The translations under genes and the position numbers were made by a program. From contig CCNA01000004.1 in NCBI GenBank assembly GCA_000824805.1, forward strand, positions 269,875-333,874: a DNA stretch of 64,000 nt, written 5' to 3'. The notes under the pieces were generated by a model. That model was not told the origin of the DNA. It was given only the letters and a program-made list of their open reading frames with translations, and made no database searches. Source of the stretch: Mesorhizobium sp. SOD10 (GTDB taxonomy: Bacteria; Pseudomonadota; Alphaproteobacteria; Rhizobiales; Rhizobiaceae). Shown piece by piece: positions 54,027 to 62,604 of the stretch (position 1 is its first letter; every line of letters starts with the position of its first letter).

Positions 54027-55045
54027 CCGGATGGCTCGCCGCTTGGCGGACGCGGACGTGCCTTAGGAACCGCAGACTTAACGAGTGCTCCCGGGCCGGC
54101 AACGCTTGCGAGAGCGGCAACCTTGTCGATCATCGCCAGGACCGCCTGCGGCTTGCTTTGATGCACCATATGTCCGGCATCCAGGACGATATCCAGCAGC
54201 GAGTGGCTTATCTCCGCGTGCAGCCGCAGCGCCTCGGCCTTGGCATCGAACAGCTGATCGCCGGCGCCGGCAATTATCCCGACAGGGATGGCGATGTCGG
54301 CATACCGACGATTTGGGAACAGTGCCGACGCCAGCATCAGGAAGGATTCGGCGGAGATGGACCGCAGTTGCGAGGGGCGGCTCGCCAGCTCCCTTGTCAT
54401 TGCTGCGAAAGGGGTTGCGATCATTGCCGGATGGAAAATCTTCTTCATAGCCCAGCGCCAGTTCAGCCTGACCAGCGAAGGCAGCACGGTATGGCGCAAC
54501 ACCGTCCCGATCAACGGAACCGCCGGCAACGCGGAGATGGCGAGGGCCAGCCTTGGCGGCGGGTAATGATAGCCGGCGACAACGACAATCCCGGCGACGG
54601 ATCGGGGATGCCGACGCGCCATCTCGAGCGCCACGGCGGCCCCCCAGGAATGGCCGACAACCATGTAGCGCTCGATGCCGAGTTTCGCGGCCGCGGCCTG
54701 AATGAGATCGGCCTGGGCGCCGGCGGTCCAAGGTCTGCCTGCCCGGCGTGAGCTCAGGCCGAAGCCGGGCCTGTCGAAGGCAAGCACGCGATATTTGGCA
54801 GCGGCTTTGTGGAAGATGCCGCTTGTCGTGAAGTCTTCCGCCGAAGCGCCGTTGCCGTGCAAGAGCAGCAGCGGTTGCCCACTGCCCGCCTCCAGGAAAT
54901 GCAGCTTCGTTCCGCGAAGGTGGATGAAGCGCCCGAGCGGTCGTGAAGCCAACGCCCGTCGCGCGAGGAGATTGTTGTAGAGCGCCAGTCCGACCGTTGC
55001 GGCCGCAAGCAACAGAAGCAGGTTTCGCCTGGACTTTGCTGTCAT
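53975..55045 (-). CDS. Membrane-anchored alpha/beta hydrolase
   Basis: The 356-residue protein has an N-terminal membrane segment (LLLLLAAATVGLALYNNLL). An alpha/beta-hydrolase domain follows: oxyanion loop LLLHGNGASAEDF, nucleophile elbow VVGHSWGAAVALE, and a late His in DAGHMVHQSKP. It probably cleaves an ester or a C-C bond outside the cytoplasm. It lies 42 nt after the 79-residue polar gene, whose stress promoter may also drive it. Its 3' end overlaps the M20 gene. Confidence 0.87.
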   Translation of the reverse strand: MTAKSRRNLLLLLAAATVGLALYNNLLARRALASRPLGRFIHLRGTKLHFLEAGSGQPLLLLHGNGASAEDFTTSGIFHKAAAKYRVLAFDRPGFGLSSRRAGRPWTAGAQADLIQAAAAKLGIERYMVVGHSWGAAVALEMARRHPRSVAGIVVVAGYHYPPPRLALAISALPAVPLIGTVLRHTVLPSLVRLNWRWAMKKIFHPAMIATPFAAMTRELASRPSQLRSISAESFLMLASALFPNRRYADIAIPVGIIAGAGDQLFDAKAEALRLHAEISHSLLDIVLDAGHMVHQSKPQAVLAMIDKVAALASVAGPGALVKSAVPKARPRPPSGEPSGQEPDGCSRVAHKSRMA

Positions 55046-55087
55046 GACTGGAAATTGCGGAAGCAGGCGATGCGGCGCTGCTTGCTC

Positions 55088-55327
55088 TCAGGCCGACCCC
55101 TTCTGAGGCAGCTCCGTCTCTTCCTCGACCTGGTCCCGCAGCGCCTGTCGCCCGGACTTTCGATCCTCGGCCTCGGGCGAGCGCTTCTGCCGCTCCAACT
55201 CGTGATCCACCGTCCTGCGCGATCCTTCCGCGGGATCTTGCTCCGGCGATGTCTCTGTTTGCCGCTTCGCCTGACCGCTGCTTGATCCCGACGCGGCAGG
55301 ATCGCTCTTTCCGGGGGACTTCGTCAT
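55088..55327 (-). CDS. Small polar protein, probably disordered
   Basis: A 79-residue protein from MTKSPGKSD, full of Ser, Gln, Glu, Arg and Lys (GQAKRQTETSPEQDPAEGSR), with no hydrophobic core. It resembles the other polar proteins of the island in composition. A strict stress promoter lies 59 nt upstream, and the alpha/beta hydrolase gene follows in the same direction. No family recognised. Confidence 0.68.
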   Translation of the reverse strand: MTKSPGKSDPAASGSSSGQAKRQTETSPEQDPAEGSRRTVDHELERQKRSPEAEDRKSGRQALRDQVEEETELPQKGSA

Positions 55328-55385
55328 TGTAGGCTTCTCTGTTCGACCAAATGTCTGCATGGCTGCCGGAATGAATCGAGAGCCA

Positions 55386-55410
55386 AACCTCTGGCGTCGG
55401 CCTTTGTTCC
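55386..55410 (-). promoter_or_regulatory. EcfG-type stress promoter for the 79-residue gene
   Basis: GGAAC-N17-GTT read leftward, 59 nt upstream of the ATG at 55327; it may extend to the hydrolase gene. Confidence 0.78.
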
Positions 55411-55411
55411 G

Positions 55412-55747
55412 CTACTGCTGACCATTACCGCGGCCCTCGGCATCGTCCGGTGCCTCATGGTCGGGCTCGGAAGCTTGCAGGGCATCGATAATCGGCGCCA
55501 GTGAATTCTCCTCGTCGGCATTCGATTCCGTCTCCGCATTTTCCTCGACGGTTTTATCGAGCGCACGTCGGATGGCATCTTCGATATTGCCGACCTCCTG
55601 CTCCCGCACTTCGCGACCGTAGCCGGCGGCATCGGCATCCTGCTCGAACTGCTGCGCCAACATCGGAACGCTGATCTCGGTGTCGGCAGGCAAATTGCCG
55701 ACATTCTCCTCGAGCCAGCTGCGCAGGAATTCTTTCGTCGCGTTCAT
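55412..55747 (-). CDS. DUF768-like small protein
   Basis: The 111-residue protein has FLRSWLEENVGNLPADTEIS then VPMLAQQFEQDADAAGYGRE and IEDAIRRAL, similar to DUF768, a family best known from Mesorhizobium. The C-terminal tail is acidic and polar. Function unknown. GGAGGCTC precedes the ATG at 55747, and a strict stress promoter lies just upstream, back to back with that of the ClpP-like gene. Confidence 0.72.
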   Translation of the reverse strand: MNATKEFLRSWLEENVGNLPADTEISVPMLAQQFEQDADAAGYGREVREQEVGNIEDAIRRALDKTVEENAETESNADEENSLAPIIDALQASEPDHEAPDDAEGRGNGQQ

Positions 55748-55770
55748 GGAGAGCCTCCTCGCAGCGAAAT

Positions 55771-55795
55771 AACCGGCCTGTGGCGTCGATGTTCC
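55771..55795 (-). promoter_or_regulatory. EcfG-type stress promoter for the DUF768-like gene
   Basis: GGAAC-N17-GTT read leftward, 24 nt upstream of the ATG at 55747. Its GGAAC is only 18 nt from that of the divergent promoter. Confidence 0.82.
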
Positions 55796-55813
55796 CGAAA
55801 TCCGAAACCGCGA

Positions 55814-55838
55814 GGAACGAACGGATCGATGAATGGTT
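55814..55838 (+). promoter_or_regulatory. EcfG-type stress promoter for the ClpP-like gene
   Basis: GGAAC-N17-GTT, 31 nt upstream of the ATG at 55869. Confidence 0.82.
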
Positions 55839-55868
55839 GGGATCTCGGGCATCCCGGCGAGACATTCC

Positions 55869-56477
55869 ATGACTTTCCACGACGACAGCGTTTCACACGA
55901 GCAGGACGGCTCCGCCCCGAGCCGGGACAAGCTCCTGTTCCAGCCCAATATCTCCATCAACGGGCTGATCGATGATGAAACGGTCAGCTTCTTCCTCGGT
56001 CGCCTGGAGACGGTCCGAAAAGACGGTCAGGACATGCTAATGGAGTTGAACACCAGCGGCGGCGATGCGGACGCCGCGCGGCGCATCGCGCTGGAGGTTC
56101 GGCTGTTCCGGCGGCATTCCAGCCGCAACGCTTTCTGCGTCGGGAAGACGAAAGTTTATTCGGCGGGAGTGACGATCTTCGCAGCCTTCCCTAGGCAGAA
56201 CCGTTTCCTGACCGAAGACGCCGTTCTTCTCGTGCATGAGCGGCGCATGGAAACGAGCATTGCGCTCAACGGCCCGATGCGATCCTGCATCCAGATCGTT
56301 CGCGAGCAGCTCGCCTTGCTGGAGACATCGCAACGTCTGGAGATGGAAGGCTTCAGGGAACTTGTCGAAGGCAGCTCGCTCAGCGCGGACGAACTTTACC
56401 GACGGGCGACGCAGAATTGCTACATCCATGCCGCCGAGGCGCTCAGTCTTGGAATGATAGGTGGCATTCTGCGTTAG
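55869..56477 (+). CDS. ClpP-like serine peptidase
   Basis: The 202-residue protein has the ClpP/crotonase fold: MELNTSGGDADAARRIALEV (57-76), nucleophile Ser98 in KVYSAGVTIF, and His123 in LLVHERR. It differs strongly from housekeeping ClpP: it lacks the N-terminal loops and its ATPase-docking residues are not evident. It may work alone or with another subunit on damaged proteins under stress. ATG 55869 fits the promoter at 55814. Confidence 0.85.
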   Translation: MTFHDDSVSHEQDGSAPSRDKLLFQPNISINGLIDDETVSFFLGRLETVRKDGQDMLMELNTSGGDADAARRIALEVRLFRRHSSRNAFCVGKTKVYSAGVTIFAAFPRQNRFLTEDAVLLVHERRMETSIALNGPMRSCIQIVREQLALLETSQRLEMEGFRELVEGSSLSADELYRRATQNCYIHAAEALSLGMIGGILR

Positions 56478-56607
56478 GTTAGGACACGCGAACTTTTCTA
56501 TTGGAGACCGATGGTCGCGCGGTTTGTTCGGTGTGCCGGAGCAAACCGGCCGGTCTTCGGTTGGCGTAGATACGCGTTGCACTTCGCGCTGCCAAGCCGA
56601 CTCGGCG

Positions 56608-56632
56608 GGAACCCGGATTGCCGTCAGCCGTT
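56608..56632 (+). promoter_or_regulatory. EcfG-type stress promoter for the iron-permease-family gene
   Basis: GGAAC-N17-GTT ends only 7 nt before the ATG at 56640, so the transcript may start at or near the ATG. Confidence 0.7.
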
Positions 56633-56639
56633 CGCAGGC

Positions 56640-56966
56640 ATGGCGACATTGCAGATTCGAGAGGCGCTGACCAAGGTCGGCACATTGACGTCCCGACCAG
56701 CAGCTTTTTTGATTTTGGGCGGCTACACCGTCTCTTGGTTTATCTTCGAGCGGGAAACGCTTGACTGGCACGGCGTCGCGACGCTGATCACCTGGGCGAT
56801 GACGCTGTTTATCCAAAGGGCCGAGCATCGCGACACCCAAGCCCTCCAGGCGAAACTCGATGAGCTAATCAAGGCGAACGACAAGGCTCGCAACGAGATC
56901 GCCGAAATGGACGACAAGGAGCCGGAAGAAATCGAGGAAATGCGAGACTCCAGCGAACGAAGCTGA
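56640..56966 (+). CDS. Low-affinity iron permease family membrane protein
   Basis: The 108-residue protein has two hydrophobic helices (RPAAFLILGGYTVSWFIF and HGVATLITWAMTLFIQRAEH), with HRDTQALQAKLDELI following. This matches the short bacterial members of the low-affinity iron permease family (PF04120). Iron transport by these short forms is unproven. The tail is acidic. The promoter ends 7 nt upstream, so the ATG at 56640 may be translated as a leaderless message. Confidence 0.8.
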   Translation: MATLQIREALTKVGTLTSRPAAFLILGGYTVSWFIFERETLDWHGVATLITWAMTLFIQRAEHRDTQALQAKLDELIKANDKARNEIAEMDDKEPEEIEEMRDSSERS

Positions 56967-56977
56967 GCCCCCCGCCG

Positions 56978-58693
56978 CTATATCTCGGCGAGTTCATCAG
57001 AGGCTTCCTGGAGACCGTGCGCAGCCGCCCGCTCGAGCCAGATGCGGGCGGCTGCGGAGTCATGCTCGCCGGCAATGCCTCTGGAGAGATAGCGGCCAAG
57101 CATGAGCTGCGCATGCCCGTGGCCTCTCTCTGCCGCCGCTGCAAACCATTCCTGGGCCGCCTTACGGTTGATCGACAAGCCTTGTCCGGTCTCGTACAAT
57201 GCCCCGATCGCGAACATCGCCCCGGCATGTCCAGCAGCGGCGGCTTGCTTGAAAAGATGGGCGGCGGCAACGACGGAGCGTTCTCCACCACGACCGTTGT
57301 AAAGCATTTCGGCAAGAGCAACCTGCGCGTCCACGATGCCAGCTTTTGCCGCCCGCTCAAACCAGACGCGGGCTTGCCTCTGATCGGCAGCCATGCCTCG
57401 TCCTTCCTGAAGCATGCGGGCATACATATATTGCGCCTCGGCAACGCCTTCGGCCGCGCGGCCCATCCAACGCGCCGCACGCTCCTGATCCTTGCCGACA
57501 CCAACACCTTCGGCAAAGCAGAGACCGAGGTTGAACGCCGCAACCAGATCGCCCGATGACGCGGTTGCCCCAAACCATCCAGCAATGCTGATAGCGTCAT
57601 CTGGTTCGCCCGCGCCTTCGAGGACGAGGTTTGCCAGATCAACTTGGGACTGGCGATCGCCACTGGCCGCTGCGGACCGCAGCAAGCGAGTTCCTTCCTC
57701 AGCGTCCTGAGCCACACCATTGCCCGAAAGATAGAGCGAAGCCAATGCACGTGAGGCTGGCTGGTGACCTCCATCGGCAGCCCGGCGATACCAGGTCGCT
57801 GCCTCCGCAAAGTCCCGCCGAGACCGGCTCGCATACAGCTCGCCCAACCGATAAGCGGCATCGACATTTCCAGCCAAGGCGGCGCGACGCAACCAGGCTT
57901 CACCGGCGACAGGGTCCCGATCCACCAGGCTACCCTCGATGAGTGCCAGCCCCAGGCGGAATTGAGCGGATGAGAGTCCCCTCTCCGCCGCATCCCTATA
58001 AAGCCTCTGAGCTGCGTGCAGATCGACAGGCACCCCCATTCCGTGCTCGGTGAGGACCGCATACAGATAGATCGCCGTTAGCAGCCCGGCATCCGCGGCC
58101 CGACGAAGCTCTGTGGCGATTCTGGTTCTCTGCTCCGGCTGCCTCAACCGGATTAGAGAAAGGGCCAGGCCAAGGCATCCTTCCGGGCAACCGGCCGCGG
58201 CTGATTTTTCGTACCAGCCATGCGCGGCATCGAGATCGCGCATCGCCTTTGGACCCTTGCTCAGTATATAGCCGAGCAGGGCCTGTCCTGTAGCGGATCC
58301 GGCTTCTGCGGCTTTCCGCGCAAGGTCGAGCGCTGCCGCGAAGTCCGGTTCTCCCGAGGAATTTCGTTCGAACAAGCCTTCCGAACCAGGCCCGATTTCC
58401 CGCGGCGCCAGCCCTGCTACACACAGCGCAGCAAGAAGGGCCTGCGCATCGGAGCTGCCGCGATCGGCTGCCCGCCGCAACCAACGCGCGCCCTCAGAAT
58501 GGCTCGGCGGTACGCCAATGCCTTCCAGATAAAAACGGCCGACCTGATATTGCGCTTCCACAATGCCGCCGCGTGCTGCGACGGCCATCAGCGCAAAAGC
58601 TTCCGCAGGCTTGCCGCTGACAGAGAGCTGGACTGCCCGGCGAAGTGCCAGCGCGGGATGAATGCGTGCAGTCAGACGGTCGAGGATCGCCAT
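56978..58693 (-). CDS. SEL1-repeat protein of the type I secretion operon
   Basis: The 571-residue protein is almost entirely SEL1-like TPR repeats: many A-x2-G-x3-A-x-Y-x-L-G units such as AEAGSATGQALLGYILS, AALAGNVDAAYRLGELY and AAKAGIVDAQVALAEMLYNG. Such solenoids bind partner proteins. The gene starts 1 nt before the HlyD stop and belongs to the secretion operon, so it may assemble or regulate the exporter. No signal peptide is seen. Confidence 0.88.
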   Translation of the reverse strand: MAILDRLTARIHPALALRRAVQLSVSGKPAEAFALMAVAARGGIVEAQYQVGRFYLEGIGVPPSHSEGARWLRRAADRGSSDAQALLAALCVAGLAPREIGPGSEGLFERNSSGEPDFAAALDLARKAAEAGSATGQALLGYILSKGPKAMRDLDAAHGWYEKSAAAGCPEGCLGLALSLIRLRQPEQRTRIATELRRAADAGLLTAIYLYAVLTEHGMGVPVDLHAAQRLYRDAAERGLSSAQFRLGLALIEGSLVDRDPVAGEAWLRRAALAGNVDAAYRLGELYASRSRRDFAEAATWYRRAADGGHQPASRALASLYLSGNGVAQDAEEGTRLLRSAAASGDRQSQVDLANLVLEGAGEPDDAISIAGWFGATASSGDLVAAFNLGLCFAEGVGVGKDQERAARWMGRAAEGVAEAQYMYARMLQEGRGMAADQRQARVWFERAAKAGIVDAQVALAEMLYNGRGGERSVVAAAHLFKQAAAAGHAGAMFAIGALYETGQGLSINRKAAQEWFAAAAERGHGHAQLMLGRYLSRGIAGEHDSAAARIWLERAAAHGLQEASDELAEI

Positions 58694-60100
58694 CTAGGGC
58701 TCCCGCATCGCTTCCTGTCCGATCGGCAGCATGGCGCCCAACAGATATTTTAGCACTGTGCGGCGGCCCACTTTCACATCAGCAGTCACAGGCATGCCGG
58801 GACTGATCGCGAAGTCCGCCGGCAAACCATGGAGTGCAACATCGTCTATGGATATTTGGGTGCGATAGAACAGATCCGCATCGGCGGGCAGCATGGCCAG
58901 CGAACTGTTTGGATCGCGCGCTTGTTCCCTGGCTGAAAAGGAGTCTGGGCTGACTGCGCGAACGGTGCCATGCGCCAGGCCATATTGCGAATAGGGAAAG
59001 GTATCGAACTTGATAGCGACAGGGTCGCCGACATGGACGAAGCCGCTGCTGCGCCCGGCGATGTTGGTCTCGACCTCAAGGGTCGCGTCGGCTGGAACAA
59101 GTGTGATCAGGCGCTCGCCGGACTGCAGGACCGAGCCCACCGATACCTTGGCTACCGACTGAACAGTCGCATCGGCTTCGCTCTTCAATTCCACCAACTG
59201 CTTGCGCAGCTTCGCTTTGTTTAGGAGCTCACGCGCGTCCGACATCCGTGAAGTCGCTTCCGAAAGGCTTTGCGATACATCGGCGCGCCAGTTCTGCACG
59301 TAGGCGTCACGCTCGGCTGCGGCCGCGGCCTGCTGGCGCTTGGCAGCTTCGGTCGTCTGCTCGGCATTCTTGAGCGAGCGCGACATCTCCGCCGAGTTGT
59401 CTTCGGCGAGAAGCGTGTTGAGACGGCTCCCAACCTGCCGCTCTTCAAGCTGCTGCCGCATCTTTTCGATGGACGCCGCGACAGCCAAACGCTGCCGATA
59501 GCCCTCTGCGTCGGATTGTGAGCGCGAGATGACGGAGCTCAACTCGTCACGCTGCCTGTCGAAGCTTTCAAGCTTTGCATCGTATACCGCCTTGCGGCGA
59601 TCGAAGATCGCGGCCTGCAGTGTCCAGCTTGGGTCCAGTCCATCATAGCTGAAAGGCTTGCCGTCGGCCTCTGCCTTGAGGCGCGCCACTTCGGCTTCGA
59701 GCGTCGTGACCTGGGTGGCCAGCGCGGTCAGATCCGCTGAAGCGAAAGTGGCATCGAGGCGAGCCAGCAACTGGCCCGCCTTTACCCGCTGTCCTTCGCG
59801 CACCTCGATCGACCGCACGATCGCGGTCTCCAACGGCTGGACGATGATGTTGGGCGATTGCGAAACTACAAGCCCCCGTGTCGTGACGACCTGGTCGACG
59901 GGGATCAGCGCGGCGAGCGCAATCAAGGCGGCGACCATGCTGGAGATGATCCACACGATACTGCGCGCCATCAAAGGAATCGGTGCGTTGGCGACTGCCG
60001 TCGACGGCCATTTGAACTCGAGGATGGCGGGCGCGGTCGGATCGCTCGCATCTCGCCGGCGCCGGTGAACTGGGAGAGTGGAATAGGTGGTGCTGCTCAT
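58694..60100 (-). CDS. HlyD-family periplasmic adaptor of a type I secretion system
   Basis: The 468-residue protein has a cytoplasmic N-terminus, one transmembrane helix (SIVWIISSMVAALIALAALI), a lipoyl half-domain (LVVSQSPNIIVQPLETAIVR), and long coiled coils of about 200 residues. A beta-barrel end (FVHVGDPVAIKFDTFPYSQY) and MPVTADVKVGRRTVLKYLLG follow. It links the inner-membrane ABC exporter to an outer-membrane TolC-type channel, which is not encoded in the window. It follows the exporter gene by 11 nt. Confidence 0.92.
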   Translation of the reverse strand: MSSTTYSTLPVHRRRRDASDPTAPAILEFKWPSTAVANAPIPLMARSIVWIISSMVAALIALAALIPVDQVVTTRGLVVSQSPNIIVQPLETAIVRSIEVREGQRVKAGQLLARLDATFASADLTALATQVTTLEAEVARLKAEADGKPFSYDGLDPSWTLQAAIFDRRKAVYDAKLESFDRQRDELSSVISRSQSDAEGYRQRLAVAASIEKMRQQLEERQVGSRLNTLLAEDNSAEMSRSLKNAEQTTEAAKRQQAAAAAERDAYVQNWRADVSQSLSEATSRMSDARELLNKAKLRKQLVELKSEADATVQSVAKVSVGSVLQSGERLITLVPADATLEVETNIAGRSSGFVHVGDPVAIKFDTFPYSQYGLAHGTVRAVSPDSFSAREQARDPNSSLAMLPADADLFYRTQISIDDVALHGLPADFAISPGMPVTADVKVGRRTVLKYLLGAMLPIGQEAMREP

Positions 60101-60111
60101 TGCCGGCCAGC

Positions 60112-62415
60112 TCAGTCAGGTCGAGACGGCACAGCCGCCAGGCGGCCATGGCGGCCGTCAAGATGCCGGTTCTGCTGGAACCAGAGCTGGCGATAGACAC
60201 CGCACCGCTCCAGAAGCACGGTATGGGGGGCAACATCGAGCACCTTACCCTGGTCCATGACGAGAATCTGGTCGCATTCGGTCAAGGAGGCGAGCCGGTG
60301 CGAAACGATGATCATCGTGCGCCCGCTGGCAATGCGCATCAGGTTCGCGCTCACCACGGCCTCGCTCTCCGGATCGAGCGCGCTCGTCGCCTCGTCTAGG
60401 ATCAGGACCGTCGGATCGTGAATGAGCGCACGAGCGATTGCCAGCCGCTGCTTCTGGCCTCCAGAGAGATTGGGCGAACCTTCTTCGATATAGGTGTCGT
60501 AGCCGTTCGGCATGCGTTCGATGAATTCGGCAGCACCTGCCAATTGAGCGGCACGCATGGCGTCGGACAGCGTCAGCCCGGAACGTCCTGCAATGATGTT
60601 GTCCTTGATCGAGCCGCGGAACAGAAAATTGTCCTGAAGGACGACGCCCAGTCCCTGGCGCAAATGGCGGAGGTTGATTTCCTTGAGATCAACCCCATCG
60701 AGCTTGAGGAACCCGCTGTAGTCGCGGTTTATTCCCTGCAACAGGCGCGCGATCGTCGATTTGCCCGATCCGCTGCGCCCGACAATGCCGAACATAGTAC
60801 CGGCCGGAATGTCGAAGCTGACCCGGTCGAGCGCAGGTGTTTTGGTGCCGATGTAACTGAAGGTCAGATCGCTGAACTTGATCTCGCCGACGAGCCTCGG
60901 CCGCAGCCCGGCGGAATTGGAACTGCTCTCCAATGGCCGGTTGAGAACCGAAGCGGCTTCCCCGATCGCGGCGCTGACCTCCTCATAGTCCTCGACCAGC
61001 CGTGCCAGTCCGACCAGAGGTTGCGCGACGCGTTGTGCGATCATCATGAAAGCGAACAGGCTGCCGACCATGTAGCCTGACCGGTCGTTCATCGCGAGAT
61101 AGGCGCCGATCAGCATTGTGCCGAGAACCATGACGCGCTCGATCGGCGTGACGAGGGTCTGCGGCCAGTTGGCCAGTTCCCCGAAGGCGAGACGCGCCTT
61201 GCCCGCGTCGGCCACCCGTTCGTCCCACAGCGCCTTGCGCTGCGGTTCGAGCCCGAGCGCTTTGACTGTCTTGATGCCGACGACGGTCTCGCCGAGCGCG
61301 GCTGCCTTCCAGGTCTCCGCGTCCACGACGCGCTGATAACGCCGACGCAGCGGCGCAAGAAAGGCGAAGATCGTCGCCATGATCAGGACCGCGCAGGCGA
61401 GCACCATCCAGGCCAGTATGGGATTTATGTAGAAGATGACCGGGATCAGCACACACAACGTGATCAGATCCAGGAAGGTGCTGAGGAGCTTGCCGGTCAG
61501 GAACTCACGAATGCGATAAACCTGGGCAAGGTGATACATCGTCTCGCCTGCAGGATGCCGCTCGAAATAGTCGAGCGGCAGGCGCAACAGCCTGCCGAAA
61601 ACATGCAGATTGAGCTTCGTGTCCAGACGCGTGCCGACAACATTGACGATGAGCCGCCGAGCATGACCGAGTAGCGTCTCGTAGGCGAACACAACAGCGA
61701 TCACAGCCGAGAGAAGCACCAGGGTCGAAACGCTGCTGAACTGCAGCACCTTGTTGACCACCGTCATTACGATGAGGGGCGGCAGAACGGTAAGAATGCT
61801 GAGCGTAAACGAGGCGATGCCAATATCACGCAGCGGGCGGCTCTCAAGCCGCACCAGATCGATCAGCCAACCAAACGTGAATGGCGCGTCCGCCGCGACA
61901 TAGGACCGCGCCGCCCGCAACAGGACAGCCTCGCCAGACCACACCTGGGCGAGGCGGAGCTCGTCGATCGGTAGAGCGTCCGCGTCATCGGAAGCGTCGA
62001 CGCTCTTGAGGAAAACGAGGTTGTGTTCAGCGCTTGCCCCGATGAGGAGACCGGCTCCGCCATCATTGAACAGGAGGACGATTGGCCCCACATGCTCAAA
62101 ACGCAACAGATGCGACCAGCGGATCCGCAACGCACGAGACCACATCCCGGCGTCCTGGGCCCACTGCGAGAGGTCGGAGGCGGTCGGAAACGACCCTTCG
62201 TTCGTTGCCCTGAATTCGTTAGGATCGAGCTCGACACCGTGATAGCGGGCGACCTGGAGCATTGCTTTGATCCGCGGCTCGATCCGATCGAAAGCGGTGG
62301 GGCCGCCAGGGACCCGGTCCTCTCCGATCTTGTGACCTTGCCCGGCCTTGTCCGCTTCCAAGTCCGTGCGGATTGGGACCGGCTGAGCTACGGTGTTTTG
62401 AGGAACGCTCACCAT
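60112..62415 (-). CDS. Type I secretion ABC transporter with C39-like domain
   Basis: The 767-residue protein has an N-terminal peptidase-C39-like domain (about 45-175) that lacks the catalytic Cys: IEPRIKAMLQVARYHGVELD stands where the Cys segment should be. A six-helix ABC transmembrane domain follows, and then the ATPase (Walker A GRSGSGKST, LSGGQKQR, VLILDEATSALD). Like HlyB, such C39-like domains bind unfolded substrate without cutting it. It probably exports the collagen-like protein encoded upstream. Confidence 0.92.
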   Translation of the reverse strand: MVSVPQNTVAQPVPIRTDLEADKAGQGHKIGEDRVPGGPTAFDRIEPRIKAMLQVARYHGVELDPNEFRATNEGSFPTASDLSQWAQDAGMWSRALRIRWSHLLRFEHVGPIVLLFNDGGAGLLIGASAEHNLVFLKSVDASDDADALPIDELRLAQVWSGEAVLLRAARSYVAADAPFTFGWLIDLVRLESRPLRDIGIASFTLSILTVLPPLIVMTVVNKVLQFSSVSTLVLLSAVIAVVFAYETLLGHARRLIVNVVGTRLDTKLNLHVFGRLLRLPLDYFERHPAGETMYHLAQVYRIREFLTGKLLSTFLDLITLCVLIPVIFYINPILAWMVLACAVLIMATIFAFLAPLRRRYQRVVDAETWKAAALGETVVGIKTVKALGLEPQRKALWDERVADAGKARLAFGELANWPQTLVTPIERVMVLGTMLIGAYLAMNDRSGYMVGSLFAFMMIAQRVAQPLVGLARLVEDYEEVSAAIGEAASVLNRPLESSSNSAGLRPRLVGEIKFSDLTFSYIGTKTPALDRVSFDIPAGTMFGIVGRSGSGKSTIARLLQGINRDYSGFLKLDGVDLKEINLRHLRQGLGVVLQDNFLFRGSIKDNIIAGRSGLTLSDAMRAAQLAGAAEFIERMPNGYDTYIEEGSPNLSGGQKQRLAIARALIHDPTVLILDEATSALDPESEAVVSANLMRIASGRTMIIVSHRLASLTECDQILVMDQGKVLDVAPHTVLLERCGVYRQLWFQQNRHLDGRHGRLAAVPSRPD

Positions 62416-62552
62416 CTGCTTCCTCTGCCACCTGCAAGCGAGGTTTCGAGAACGCTGCCGCCACGACCGCGCCGGCGTGGGTGCCCGGCAACTCTATTGT
62501 AGTGCGAATAAGGCCGCGGCACGAGGCCTTTCCCTCTTTCCAAGACGCGAGG

Positions 62553-62584
62553 ACGCGGGCCCTGCGTTTCCGCAGGGCCCGCGT
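62553..62584 (-). terminator. Hairpin between the collagen-like gene and the exporter gene
   Basis: A perfect 14-bp stem ACGCGGGCCCTGCG with its complement and a 4-nt loop lies 20 nt past the collagen-like stop. No T run follows on the minus strand; TTTT follows a few bases after it on the plus strand. It may limit read-through or stabilise the 3' end. Confidence 0.55.
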
Positions 62585-62604
62585 GAGCTTTTCTCGACCG
62601 ACAC

